Assembly: GCF_001984195.1 (NCBI RefSeq)
Contig: NZ_MTQN01000004.1
Span: forward strand, 143,091-207,090
Reading direction: 5' to 3'
Source: Kribbella sp. ALI-6-A
Lineage (GTDB): Bacteria; Actinomycetota; Actinomycetes; Propionibacteriales; Kribbellaceae
DNA length: 64,000 nt
Part shown: one piece after another, positions 28,894 to 37,989 of the stretch
Layout of the letters: each line of letters begins with the position of its first letter
How positions within the stretch are numbered: position 1 is the first letter of the stretch
Translations under genes and position numbers: made by a program
Notes under the pieces: model-generated
Told to the model about the DNA's origin: nothing
Seen by the model: only the letters and a program-made list of their open reading frames with translations
Databases searched by the model: none

Positions 28894-29673
28894 CGTACAA
28901 CGCCGCCCTGCGCTCCCCACCCCCGGCAGAGACACCCAGCGTGCCTGGAGCGCAGCGACACCCGCTGTGGCAGCCGGCCGCCGCCACGCGCGGCAGCCTT
29001 AAGGCCGGGGGAAATATGACCGCTGTCCATCAGCGGCGCCATCTCTCACCTCTCAAAGGCGGAGGTCGTACGCGTTCTTGGCAGCCTCTGACGAATGACA
29101 GCAACTGCGGGACGCGAATCAGCGGGCTCGGGGCCGGGTCCCTGGCAGCGCACCGCATCGAGGCTCAGGGAGACATCGCATCTGATCCTGAGACTTTGCG
29201 CGTTCTCGGCGTCCTCTGTCGCCTCTCTTTGCCGATCGATCGCCTGTAGCGGTGCCGCGGAGTCCTCCCGCGACTCCTCGCTCCAGGTCCTGTGGTACCC
29301 GGTGGAGCGTCTCCGCTTTGTTGTCGAGCCAGAACTCGCAGCGTCCTCCGCTCCGAGCCGGTTCCCCTTCCTGCGGCCCTGCTTGAGACGTATCCAGGGC
29401 GACGGGATTTCGCGGGTGCGGAGCATTTTGCGCCGTCATCCTGGTGGAGTTTTCGCCTTGCTGCGCTGATTCCGGGGGCGGTCATGGGCCTGGACGACCC
29501 ATCATGGCGACACGACCGCCATCCCAGTGTGAGCGCTAGAGGTCCGGAGTCGAGTGAGGTTCTCGCCAGCCGTTGAACATCCGTCACCCTTCGCGGGCAT
29601 TTATCCACAGGCGACTTTTGCCGATCGCCCAGAGTTCGTACGGTTGCGGAACCACGTCGACAGAGAGGGCAGG
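28894..29673. other. Gene-free stretch between catabolic cluster and integrase
   Basis: 780 bp with no gene I can support. A 9-bp stem, CTGCGCTCC (28908-28916) with GGAGCGCAG (28947-28955), may help end the catabolic transcript. I searched by eye for a tRNA or its 3' end as an integration site and found none. A 106-codon minus-strand frame (29119-29439) is unrecognised. Confidence 0.5.
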
Positions 29674-30912
29674 ATGGCGTTCACGAAGGACCAGTGGACC
29701 CGTCCGGCGAAGCAGCCGGACGGGACGGTCAAGCGTGTTCGGAATGAGGCACGTTGGGGCCGGGGCAAGCGGTGGCTGGCTGTCTGGCTCGATCCCAACG
29801 GAGCGGAGCGTTCGAAGGCCTTCGACACGAAGACAGCGGCGACGAAGTACGCAGCCGCGATGGAGACCGACCGCGAGCGTGGAGACTACTTCGACCCCGA
29901 AGGCGGGAAGGCGAAACTGGCCGAGGTCGCCGCGCACTGGTTGGCATCAAGGGACGTCGATCCCTCCACTGAGATTCACTACGAAACGAAGTGGCGTCTC
30001 CACGTCGGACCGGCCTTCGGTAACCGACAGCTCCGGAGTATTCGCCCCTCTGAGATCGGATCGTGGCTCACGCGAGTAAAGACCGCATACGGCCCTTCGA
30101 CCGCTAGAAGCGCCTTTCTCGTATTGAACGGCTGTCTCGAGCTGGCTGTGGCCGACGGCCTGATCAAGAAGAACCCCGCACAGTCCAAGCTCGTCACACG
30201 GCCGGCGACCTCGCGGTCGAAGGTTCATGTGTGGACCCCCGACCTGGTGGATCGCATCATCGATGTGCACCCTGATGAGTACCGCTTGATCCCGATCCTC
30301 GGAGCTGCGTGCGGACTTCGGCAAGGTGAGATCTTCGGCCTGGCGCTGGAGGATTTCGACTTCGAAGAACAGGTCATCCGGGTACGCCGCCAGGTTAAGA
30401 AGCTTGGCAAGCACTTCGTCTTCGCATTGCCGAAGAACGACCTGGAGCGGGAGGTTCCCCTCGCTGCCTGGCCGGCAGCTCGTGTTCACGAGTATGTGGA
30501 GCGTCACGCGCCGGAGCCGTACTCCTTGCCCTGGGAACGACCGGACAATGAACCAGTAACCGCGAACCTTCTGTTCCGATGGCTCGACGGCGGCCACATG
30601 AAGGCGCGAAACTACGACGAGGTGGTCTGGAAACCAGCGCTCGCGGCGGCTGGAGTCATCCCGCCGGCCGTCAGGGATGCCCGCGGACGTCGCCATTTCA
30701 AGACTGACCGGACGACCGGGCTGCATGCACTCCGCCACCACTATGCGAGCGTGTCACTAGCGGACGGCGTCAACATCAAGGAATTGGCCGAGTATCTTGG
30801 CCATGGTGACCCAGGCTTCACGCTCGCCCTATACACCCATCTCCTACCGTCGTCACACGATCGCGCTCGGCGCGCAATCGACGCACGGTTCGAGCGCTTG
30901 TCTGCTGCCTGA
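29674..30912 (+). CDS. Tyrosine-family site-specific integrase
   Basis: 412 aa. The N-terminal half has an AP2-like arm domain (KRWLAVWLDPNG) and a SAM-like core-binding domain. The catalytic half carries Arg in GAACGLRQGEI, HALRHH (His-x-x-Arg), LGHGDPGFTL and the nucleophile in ALYTH. It is the form used by actinomycete integrative elements and phages. The ATG at 29674 was chosen over an upstream in-frame start because homology-like sequence begins there. No excisionase, replication or transfer gene follows, so it looks like an orphan left by a decayed element. Confidence 0.9.
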   Translation: MAFTKDQWTRPAKQPDGTVKRVRNEARWGRGKRWLAVWLDPNGAERSKAFDTKTAATKYAAAMETDRERGDYFDPEGGKAKLAEVAAHWLASRDVDPSTEIHYETKWRLHVGPAFGNRQLRSIRPSEIGSWLTRVKTAYGPSTARSAFLVLNGCLELAVADGLIKKNPAQSKLVTRPATSRSKVHVWTPDLVDRIIDVHPDEYRLIPILGAACGLRQGEIFGLALEDFDFEEQVIRVRRQVKKLGKHFVFALPKNDLEREVPLAAWPAARVHEYVERHAPEPYSLPWERPDNEPVTANLLFRWLDGGHMKARNYDEVVWKPALAAAGVIPPAVRDARGRRHFKTDRTTGLHALRHHYASVSLADGVNIKELAEYLGHGDPGFTLALYTHLLPSSHDRARRAIDARFERLSAA

Positions 30913-31455
30913 GGCCTATGCCCAAAGCATCTTTGGCCATCGTGACAGCGGCCGACGCCGCGAGTCAGTTGGCACTTGACATCACTGCCGTGGCAGAGCC
31001 GATCTGTATGTCAATGAGCCGGCCTGTCTCGACTCCGGGGTGCTGAGGCATCTAAGTGGGCATAGAGATTGGAGTGCTGAACAACGGCGAAACCCAGTGT
31101 GAGGCTGCCTGAGACGGTCGGGCCACAACTGCAGGAGCCACTGGATCGGCTGACGCGGGAGTCGATCAGCTGTCCGAGTCGATCGCTCAGGTCGCTGGAT
31201 CAATGCAGCGGCATCATCACACGATCCTCAATGTTCAGGACGTTTGCATCGAGTCGTACCGATGTTGCACTGTGCTTGGTTAGGCTGTCCGCGCGGCCTG
31301 GCCCCTGGCCGCTGATTCCGAGGTCACCGTGTTCGCTTGCCGCAATCGTGCCGCCGGGAGCTCCGCTGCATCCGCTAGACATGGACGGAGTCGCTACCTT
31401 TGCCGGCTCCGTCGCGGCCGGCTCAGCGTGCCTGCCTCCGAAGGCTCATCCGCCG
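30913..31455. other. Gene-free stretch
   Basis: 543 bp after the integrase with no supported gene, no clear attachment-site repeat and no RNA gene seen. Reading frames here are short and stop-interrupted on both strands. Confidence 0.45.
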
Positions 31456-31998
31456 TTACAGACCCTTCGCCGCGAAATACGGTCCCAGGAACGGCGGGGT
31501 GCCTCCGTGCACGCTGTTCGAGCTGATCCAGACGATGTGACCGCTGCGCTGGTCACGGAGATGCGGCAGGACGGTGCGGTTGACGCGCTGGGTGCCGAGC
31601 ACGTTCACGTCGTACTGGGCAGCGAGTTCTTCGGCGCTGAACGCCTCGGCCGGACCGAGCACCATGTGACCGGCGTTGTGGACCCTCACGTCCAACCGTG
31701 GTGATGTCTCCAGCAACGTGGCCACGGCCGGGTCGATGCTCTGCTGGTCGGTGACGTCGAGCTCGACGGGGTGGATCGCGAGATCGTTGCCGGAGGCGTG
31801 GTCGGTCAGCTCCGCGGCCGCGTTGCGGCTGCCGAGCTGGCGCCTGCCGACGTATACGGTGTGCCCCGCGGCGGCCAGGGCGCGTGTTGTGAGTGCGCCG
31901 AAGCCGCTGGTGATGAGCACGACCTTGCGTTCGGACGAGGTGTTCGCGGGCCGGCGCGGTGGGTCGTCGGCCCCCTGCTCCCGGATGGACTGCAGCAT
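31456..31998 (-). pseudogene. C-terminally truncated SDR
   Basis: 180 codons. It begins as a short-chain dehydrogenase with VVLITSGFGALT (diverged cofactor loop), HNAGH, WISSNS and YFAAK (the YxxxK site), then stops two codons later with TAA. Family members run about 80-100 residues longer, and none of the missing sequence is recognisable downstream. The classical glycine-rich loop TGxxxGxG is also damaged (TSGFGALT). It is probably inactive. The neighbouring intact SDR is 31 bp upstream on the same strand. Confidence 0.65.
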
Positions 31999-32029
31999 GA
32001 GGGATCCTCCTTGTGCGGGCGCCGGCCGG

Positions 32030-32821
32030 TCAGAGGCGGTATCCGCCGCTGGCCTCGATCCGCTGGGCGGTGATCCAACCGGTGCCGATGCCGACCAGGG
32101 CGGCCACGGCGGGCCCGATGTCGTCGGCGTAGGCCAGGCGGCCGAGCGCGGTGGCGTTGACCAGGGTCTCGCGCATACCCTCCTGGGCGTTCTTGTACAG
32201 GCCGTCGGCGAAGTCGGTCAGGACCGGGCCGGGAGCGACGGTGTTGACGGTGATGCCGCGCGGGCCGAGCTGGGCTGCCCAATAGCGCGTCACCACCTCG
32301 ATCGCGCCCTTCATCGCGGCGTAGACGGCGTTGGGACCGCTGACGAACCGGGCCAGCCCGGAGGAGAAGTTCACGATGCGGCCACCGTCGGCCAGCAGCG
32401 GGGAAGTTCCCTCGGGTGCGACGGCCAGCGCCTGGGTCAGCAGATAGACACCCTTGAAATGAACGGCGAAGAGCTGATCGAGGGTCTCCTCCTCGGTGGA
32501 GCCCAGCACGGTGGCGAGGTGGAAGCCGGCGTTGTTGACGAGGATGTCGAAGCTGTCGCGTCTCCAGTGCAGACGCAGCGTCTCGCGCAGCGCGTCGGCG
32601 AACTGGGCGAAAGTGCCGGTCCGGGTGGTGTCGAGCTGGATCGCGGCCGCGGTGCGCCCGAGTGCGGTCACCGCCTCGACGACTTGCTTGGCCTCGTCCT
32701 CGTGCGAACGGTAGGTGAGGACGATGTCGATACCGTCGGCGGCGAGCGCCTCGACCACGGAGCGGCCGAGACCGCGGTTCCCACCGGTGATCAGCGCGAT
32801 CCTGGACTGCTGGGCAGACAT
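32030..32821 (-). CDS. SDR-family oxidoreductase
   Basis: 263 aa. ITGGNRGLG cofactor loop at residues 11-19, NNAGFH, NFSSGLA and YAAMK active site, and ends with the family-like ASGGYRL. Start at 32821 is preceded by AAGGAA. It is divergent from an MmyB-type XRE regulator across a 151-bp gap. In actinobacteria such regulators commonly control the divergent SDR gene. Substrate unknown. Confidence 0.9.
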   Translation of the reverse strand: MSAQQSRIALITGGNRGLGRSVVEALAADGIDIVLTYRSHEDEAKQVVEAVTALGRTAAAIQLDTTRTGTFAQFADALRETLRLHWRRDSFDILVNNAGFHLATVLGSTEEETLDQLFAVHFKGVYLLTQALAVAPEGTSPLLADGGRIVNFSSGLARFVSGPNAVYAAMKGAIEVVTRYWAAQLGPRGITVNTVAPGPVLTDFADGLYKNAQEGMRETLVNATALGRLAYADDIGPAVAALVGIGTGWITAQRIEASGGYRL

Positions 32822-32972
32822 TAGGGTTCCTTCTTCCTTCCGGAGCGTTGCGGGCCGCGGGATGCGGCGCCTGCCTCGATGCTGGCCCCGGTTCGCGCAG
32901 CGGAGGAGGCGGTGCTTTCCCAGGGGACGCCAACCCCTGCTTAAGGGCTGGCCCGCCGCGGATACTGAGTCC

Positions 32973-33833
32973 ATGGACCTCGATTCCCTTGGCTCGTTCC
33001 TGCGCAAGAGACGCGACCAGGTGCGGCCCCAGGACGTCGGCCTGCCCGTTGGCAGCCGGCGCCGGGTGCCAGGATTGCGACGCGACGAGGTCGCCCTGCT
33101 GGCCGGCGCGTCGACCGACTACTACACCCAGCTCGAACGGGGCGACGCGCAGCCGTCAGAGCAGATGCTGGCCGCCCTGTGTCGAGCCCTGCGGCTCAGC
33201 CACGACGAGCGGAACTACCTGTTCCACCTGGCCGGCCGGCCGTTGCCCGCCGCTACGAGCCCGTCGGCTCATGTGCCGCCCGCGATGCTCGATCTGCTCG
33301 ACCGGCTCCAGACCACACCTGCGATGGTGATCACCGACCTGCACGTCACCCTGGTCCAAAACCCGCTGGCCCGCGCGCTGCTCGGTGCCCCGGTCGCTAC
33401 GAAGGGGCCCCGGGACAGCTTCTTGTACCGCTGGTTCACCGAGCCGGAGGCGCGCGCCATCTATCGCGAGGCCGAGCACGAGCATCACACGCTCGCGCTG
33501 GTGGCGGACCTCCGTGCCGTCGTCGGCCGCCGCGGCTGGGACGCCGACGTACGCGGCCTCGTCGATAATCTGCTGCGCTACAGCGAGGAGTTCGCCGAGC
33601 TGTGGGAGCGACAGGACGTCGCGGTACGTCGGAACGACCGCAAACGCATCGTGTGCCCGCCGGTCGGCGTCATCGACCTCAATTGCCTCGCCCTGCACAG
33701 CGAGGACGGCTTGCACCGACTCCTTTGGTTCACCGCCCCACCCGGCACAGAATCCGTCGAACAGCTCGAACTGCTCTCCGTCATCGGTCTCCAGCAGCTC
33801 GAACCCGAGACCGCCGACCGCGCCCAGTGGTGA
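32973..33833 (+). CDS. XRE-family regulator with MmyB-like ligand domain
   Basis: 286 aa. N-terminal helix-turn-helix (residues about 5-75) includes RRVPGLRRDEVALLAGAS and YTQLERG. It is followed by the MmyB-like PAS-type ligand-binding domain with VTLVQNPLARAL and FLYRWF. These proteins usually repress or activate an adjacent oxidoreductase gene, here the divergent SDR at 32030-32821. The next gene, an AraC regulator, begins 8 bp downstream and may be co-transcribed. Confidence 0.9.
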   Translation: MDLDSLGSFLRKRRDQVRPQDVGLPVGSRRRVPGLRRDEVALLAGASTDYYTQLERGDAQPSEQMLAALCRALRLSHDERNYLFHLAGRPLPAATSPSAHVPPAMLDLLDRLQTTPAMVITDLHVTLVQNPLARALLGAPVATKGPRDSFLYRWFTEPEARAIYREAEHEHHTLALVADLRAVVGRRGWDADVRGLVDNLLRYSEEFAELWERQDVAVRRNDRKRIVCPPVGVIDLNCLALHSEDGLHRLLWFTAPPGTESVEQLELLSVIGLQQLEPETADRAQW

Positions 33834-33841
33834 GGCGGTAC

Positions 33842-34735
33842 ATGAAGGGCTACGAGGCGCTGGAACTCGACCTCGGGCAGCACGCGCGGCGTACCTTCTG
33901 CAGCTGGACCGATTCCGGCTGGCGCTCGGTCCTGCTGCAGGTCCACGAGGACGCTTCTGTCGTGGAGGAGATCTTTCTGCCGCCCATCGGTGACCAGCAC
34001 CTGGTGCTCGCCACGGCCGGCGATGCGTGGTTGGAATCCCACGCGAACGGCGGCTGGCGTTCCGCCCGCTACATGCGGGGGCAAATCGGGCTGACTGCCC
34101 CAGGCCGGGCAACGCAGCTGCGCTATCGATCGACCGTCGGCATGACGACAATGCACCTGTATCTGCCGGGCGAGCTGATGCAGCGGGTCGGCCTCGAGTT
34201 GTGGGGGCGCTACCGCCTCGATTCCCACCAGCCCGACGCGCTGGCCCTGTCCGACCCCGTGGTCGAGCAAATCATGCTGGGGATGGCCTCGGCGGCGACC
34301 GCGCAGTTGGACGACATGTACGCCGAGAGCGCGGCTGAGTTTCTCGCCGTCCATCTGCACACCCGGTACGGCGGGATGCCGCCGGTCGCCGGACCGCGGC
34401 ACGACGACGCCCGCGTCCGCAAGGCGATCGAGCTGATGCGGGACAACCTGCACCTGCCGTTGACGCTGGCCGACATCGCCGGTGAGGTCTGGCTGAGCGT
34501 CTATCACTTCCTGCGGGTGTTCAAGGCGGCGACCGGGCAGACGCCGCGCCGCTACCTCACCTCGCTGCGGATCGAGGCCGCGCGCCGGCATCTCGCCGAA
34601 AGCGACGCGTTGATCGGTGAGGTGGCCCGCCTGTGCGGGTTCGGCAGCCCGGCGCACCTGTCGTCGGCGTTCACCCGGGAGACCGGGATGACGCCGTCGC
34701 AGTACCGGCAAAGCCATCGTCGCGCCCAGCTGTGA
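33842..34735 (+). CDS. AraC-family regulator
   Basis: 297 aa. A cupin-like N-terminal region is followed by a C-terminal DNA-binding domain of about 100 residues: LTLADIAGEVWLSVYHFLRVFK and a second helix pair with IGEVARLCGFGSPAHLSSAF. It ends TPSQYRQSHR as AraC proteins do. No adjacent enzyme gene points to its target. The ATG at 33842 is used; a GTG four codons earlier is possible. Confidence 0.85.
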   Translation: MKGYEALELDLGQHARRTFCSWTDSGWRSVLLQVHEDASVVEEIFLPPIGDQHLVLATAGDAWLESHANGGWRSARYMRGQIGLTAPGRATQLRYRSTVGMTTMHLYLPGELMQRVGLELWGRYRLDSHQPDALALSDPVVEQIMLGMASAATAQLDDMYAESAAEFLAVHLHTRYGGMPPVAGPRHDDARVRKAIELMRDNLHLPLTLADIAGEVWLSVYHFLRVFKAATGQTPRRYLTSLRIEAARRHLAESDALIGEVARLCGFGSPAHLSSAFTRETGMTPSQYRQSHRRAQL

Positions 34736-36124
34736 TCTGACCGGCCGGCAGCTCAGCAATCCGTGCAGCGCGGGCAGCAATCTCACGCAAACGATGGGTT
34801 CGGCGTACGGGGCACCAGGATCTATCTGGCCGGTGCAATGCGCACGCTGACGACTAGGCCCGGTGGCTGCACGACACGGTCGCACCCCGCGCTGCCCTGC
34901 TCGCAGAGCACCTCCACGGCGGCGTCCAGGTTCGCCGGCGACTACGCGCGGCGTCCCTGCGCAGTCCGGGAGGAGTTCGGTTGTTTCGACGCGCGGCGGC
35001 CGCCGTCGCTGACCCCGCTCCAGCCGCAAGGCCACCCCGCCGAGCCGGCCGCACCGATCAACAGCCGCCCGCCGAGGCGGGGACTCTCATCGGACAAGAA
35101 ACCCTTTCTGTTCACGCGTCGAGCCTGTCAAGGACAGCTGGCTCGAGGATCCCCGGCTCTCGACGGCTGGATCTCGGTGCTTCAATGGCTGCTCGAGTGC
35201 GTGACATTCCCCTTCATCGTCGAGGCCGCAGTAGGTACCGCGGTGACGCCCGAGGCTTCCGCGTAACCACACGGCGGGATCAACGGTTCCCATGACAACT
35301 AGCGGATCGGGGTCTGTCTGGCCACGGCCGATTAGTGACCGGCCGGGCGCCCGGCGCTTGCTCCGCCGATGCGTGGCGAATATAGCTGTTCGGTCGGCTC
35401 GCCCATCGCTGCCCATCCGAGGAAGCGAGCTTTGGCCCCATCACCACCACAGCAGCCACGTTGGCATCCAGGTGGGGTTCTTCAGAATTCCCCAGGCAGT
35501 CGGTGATCGGTCATCTCTTGCAGACATTCGCTGCCGTTCGCCGGTCTTCGCAGCTTTCTCGACCGAGCAACTGACGGATTTGTTGGCGCCGCGGTGCGCG
35601 GGTCGAAGGCAACAACTCACGGATCGACGATTGCAGCGAGAGGTGGTACTGCCCAGTCGACCGGTGGAACCCTTTGGGAGTCAGTCCGGCGCGTCCTTGT
35701 GCTGCTTGTGTCCGCGGGTGCCCGCATTGCCTGTGGGCGGCGAACTGTCGGCTGCCGTCCGAGCCCGTCGACCACATCGACGGTGGCACCGCCCGCCGCA
35801 CGCGGGGTCTCGAACGTTCTGGCCGGCCGTGGCGAAAGCCAAGCCCGTCGCTGACTGGGGTTCGGCGGCGTGCGCCCGGCGCCGCTACCCGGGCGGTCCC
35901 GGGCCGACGCGGATCCCCGCCGCGGTGCTGCTCGCATGCGTGCATGGCACGTGCCTACCGGACCCGGGACCGCAGACCCGGCTGGTAAGGCGGACTGGTC
36001 CTCGCCGTGACCTGCTGGCTGGCGCTTCGGCGGCTCGTAGAGCGCCGATGGCCCCAGGCCCACCACCGAACCGGTCGCCAAGCGAGCACATCCGCCCAGA
36101 CCGACCGACGGAGTCCCAGGCTCA
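34736..36124. other. Long gene-free stretch in the accessory zone
   Basis: About 1.4 kb in which every longer frame (for example 34763-35266 and 35292-36128 on the plus strand) gives arginine/proline/serine-rich, low-complexity translations with no family features. I see no tRNA, no intact insertion sequence and no CRISPR. It is probably eroded DNA from past insertions. Confidence 0.5.
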
Positions 36125-36922
36125 CTAGACCCCGCGGACGCTGCCGCCGTCGACGCGCAGCGAGGCTCCGCTGATGTAGTCGGCGAGGGGGCCGCACAGG
36201 TACGCGACGGCGCCGGCGATCTCATCGGGGTGTCCGAAGCGGTTGGCGTCGTTCGGGACAACTTCACGCACGCAGTTCTCCTCGATCTCCGGCCAGGTGC
36301 TGCCCCAACCACGCTCGTCCGCGACCTCCATCAGCAGTTTCCGCACCGCGGGGACGAGGATCGCTCCGGGGGCGACCACGTTGGAGGTCACGCCGGTGCC
36401 TTTGAGCTCGCGGGCGAGGGAGACGGCCAGGTTGTGCCGGGCCGCGAGGGTGGCATTGTACTGCGGGTGGGTGTTCATCGGCTGACCGCCGAGTCCACCG
36501 CCGATTGTGATCACCCGGCCCCAGCCGCGTTCGCGCATCGCCGGGACCAGCCGCTGGATCATCCGGACACCGGAGATCACGTTCTGGTTGTAAGTGCTCG
36601 CCCAGATGTTCGGTGTGGCCTCGTCCCACTTCAGGTGCTCGTAGGCACCGGCGTTGTTGACCAGGATGTCGACAGGCCCTCCGGCCACGGCGCCCTCGGC
36701 GACGGCGTCGGCTCCGGTGTCGGTGGTCAAGTCGCCTACCGCGACCGAGGCGTGTCCGCCAGCCGCAGTGATCTGGTCGGCGATCGCATGGGCTCGGTCG
36801 GCGTTGCGCCCGTGGACGACCACGGCGGCGCCTTCGGCGGCGAGCATTCGGACGGTCGCTTCACCAAGTCCGGAAGTGGAACCGGTGACCAGAGCGCGCC
36901 GTTGCCTCAACTGCAGATCCAT
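36125..36922 (-). CDS. SDR-family protein lacking the catalytic lysine
   Basis: 265 aa. Cofactor motif TGSTSGLG (residues 14-21), NNAGAY, and C-terminal SGASLRVDGGSVRGV are typical. The usual YxxxK reads YNATL: tyrosine is kept, the lysine is leucine (CTC), and the catalytic serine region is TIGGGLG rather than a Ser-rich motif. Either this is a subgroup with altered chemistry or the protein is catalytically impaired. Divergent from a TetR gene across 70 bp that hold three GTATAC sites, so it is the probable target of that repressor. Confidence 0.88.
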   Translation of the reverse strand: MDLQLRQRRALVTGSTSGLGEATVRMLAAEGAAVVVHGRNADRAHAIADQITAAGGHASVAVGDLTTDTGADAVAEGAVAGGPVDILVNNAGAYEHLKWDEATPNIWASTYNQNVISGVRMIQRLVPAMRERGWGRVITIGGGLGGQPMNTHPQYNATLAARHNLAVSLARELKGTGVTSNVVAPGAILVPAVRKLLMEVADERGWGSTWPEIEENCVREVVPNDANRFGHPDEIAGAVAYLCGPLADYISGASLRVDGGSVRGV

Positions 36923-36941
36923 CGTGCTGACCTTTCGGTTT

Positions 36942-36975
36942 GTATACGAGTGTATACTTACGGCTTCGAGTATAC
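36942..36975. promoter_or_regulatory. Triple GTATAC operator between SDR and TetR genes
   Basis: GTATAC occurs at 36942-36947, 36952-36957 and 36970-36975 inside a locally AT-rich 70-bp divergent promoter. The outer copies carry flanking TGTATAC and GTATACA, so the region reads as overlapping inverted repeats. This is a standard TetR autoregulation layout. Confidence 0.6.
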
Positions 36976-36992
36976 ATACGTAGACTCTGTGT

Positions 36993-37562
36993 ATGGAGAA
37001 GAGGACCCGCAACGCCGCAGCGACCCGTCAGGCGATCCTGGACTCGGCGGCGACAGCGTTCACCCGGCACGGGTACGACGGGGTCGGAGTCCGCGAGATT
37101 GCGGCGGAGGCCGGTGTGACAGCGATGCTGGTCAACCGGTACTTCGGGTCGAAGGAAGGTTTGTTCGCCGAGGTTGTCGACACGGTGTTCGCGCCGCCGA
37201 CGATGGTCCCGAACGATCCCGGCTCATCGGTCGAGCTGGCCCGGTCGACAGCCGAGGCGCTGGTCGCCCGCACCGCTCCCGGCGCGGAGCATCTGGACCC
37301 GTTCGCGTTGCTGCTGCGGTCGGCGGCCAATCCCCGAGCGGCCGGCATCATGCGCGCCGGCATCGAACGCCATGTCGGCGCCCGTTTCGTAGCCAATCTC
37401 GACGGCCCGGACGCGAACGAGCGGGCCGAGCTCGGATTGGCCTTGCTCGCGGGCGTCTGGCTCATGCGCACCGTGATTGCCACACCCGGACTGCAGAACG
37501 CTCAGCAGCAGCAACTCGCTGAGCGGTTGAGCGAAATGCTCGCCGTGGTGGTGGATCCGTGA
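36993..37562 (+). CDS. TetR-family regulator
   Basis: 189 aa. N-terminal helix-turn-helix TRQAILDSAATAFTRHGYDG then VREIAAEAGVTAMLVNRYFGSKEGLF (residues about 10-55). The C-terminal ligand domain resembles the TetR_C_17-like class and is otherwise featureless. It very probably represses itself and the divergent SDR gene through the GTATAC sites. Confidence 0.92.
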   Translation: MEKRTRNAAATRQAILDSAATAFTRHGYDGVGVREIAAEAGVTAMLVNRYFGSKEGLFAEVVDTVFAPPTMVPNDPGSSVELARSTAEALVARTAPGAEHLDPFALLLRSAANPRAAGIMRAGIERHVGARFVANLDGPDANERAELGLALLAGVWLMRTVIATPGLQNAQQQQLAERLSEMLAVVVDP

Positions 37563-37640
37563 CGACAGTTCAGCCCCCGTCGAACCCGCTCCGCGGCGGG
37601 AGGGACTCCCGAGTTCGGTTGACTCGCGGGGTGTGGTGGT
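37563..37640. other. Short spacer after the TetR gene
   Basis: Nothing recognisable; it leads into an insertion-sequence remnant on the opposite strand. Confidence 0.3.
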
Positions 37641-37820
37641 TCAGGCTGCGAGTGCGACGGGTTGAATTGTCTCAACTCGATGGGCTCGAGTTTGCCGAGG
37701 CGGCGTTGTCGCCGCGAGCTCCGACCCGGCCCATTGATCCGGTGAGTTCGTGACTTTGCGGACCCGGACGAACTTCTTGGACCGAGATTGGCTGCCGCGG
37801 TCGGAATGCGCACAGACCTG
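37641..37820 (-). pseudogene. IS3-family transposase (OrfB) remnant
   Basis: Read on the minus strand, HSDRGSQSRSKKFVR (about 37770-37808) matches the DDE-core segment of IS3-family OrfB. A frame change then leads to RRQRRLGKLEPIE (about 37680-37720), the C-terminal signature of the same family. Last comes VETIQPVALAA before a stop at 37641. The stretch that should lie between these (roughly 40-50 residues, including the catalytic Glu) is deleted and at least two frameshifts are present. This is a dead remnant only. Confidence 0.65.
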
Positions 37821-37966
37821 CGCCTGGCGCCTGCAACGCAACCGCGTTCCGCCAGCGACGTAGGCGCGCTCGGTGAGGGAAACGAGGAGCGTGGTCGGGG
37901 TCGAGCCGTCGTAGGCGACCAGGCGTTGATCCCCAGCGGCGGATCGGTCTCCCTGCGAGACGAACG

Positions 37967-37989
37967 TTCTGCGGACGAAGTCCGCAGAA
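37967..37989. repeat. Perfect 10-bp hairpin
   Basis: TTCTGCGGAC (37967-37976), loop GAA, GTCCGCAGAA (37980-37989). It sits in gene-free DNA beside the IS3 remnant. It could be a stranded terminator or part of the old element; no T tract follows. Confidence 0.5.

Noticed and set aside
28894..29673. tRNA attachment site for the integrase
   Set aside because: I looked for a TTCGA-type T-arm followed by an acceptor stem and found none; a tRNA finder on the window would settle it.
35292..36128. 278-codon plus-strand frame in the long gap
   Set aside because: No ribosome-binding site, Arg/Pro/Cys-rich composition and no family features.
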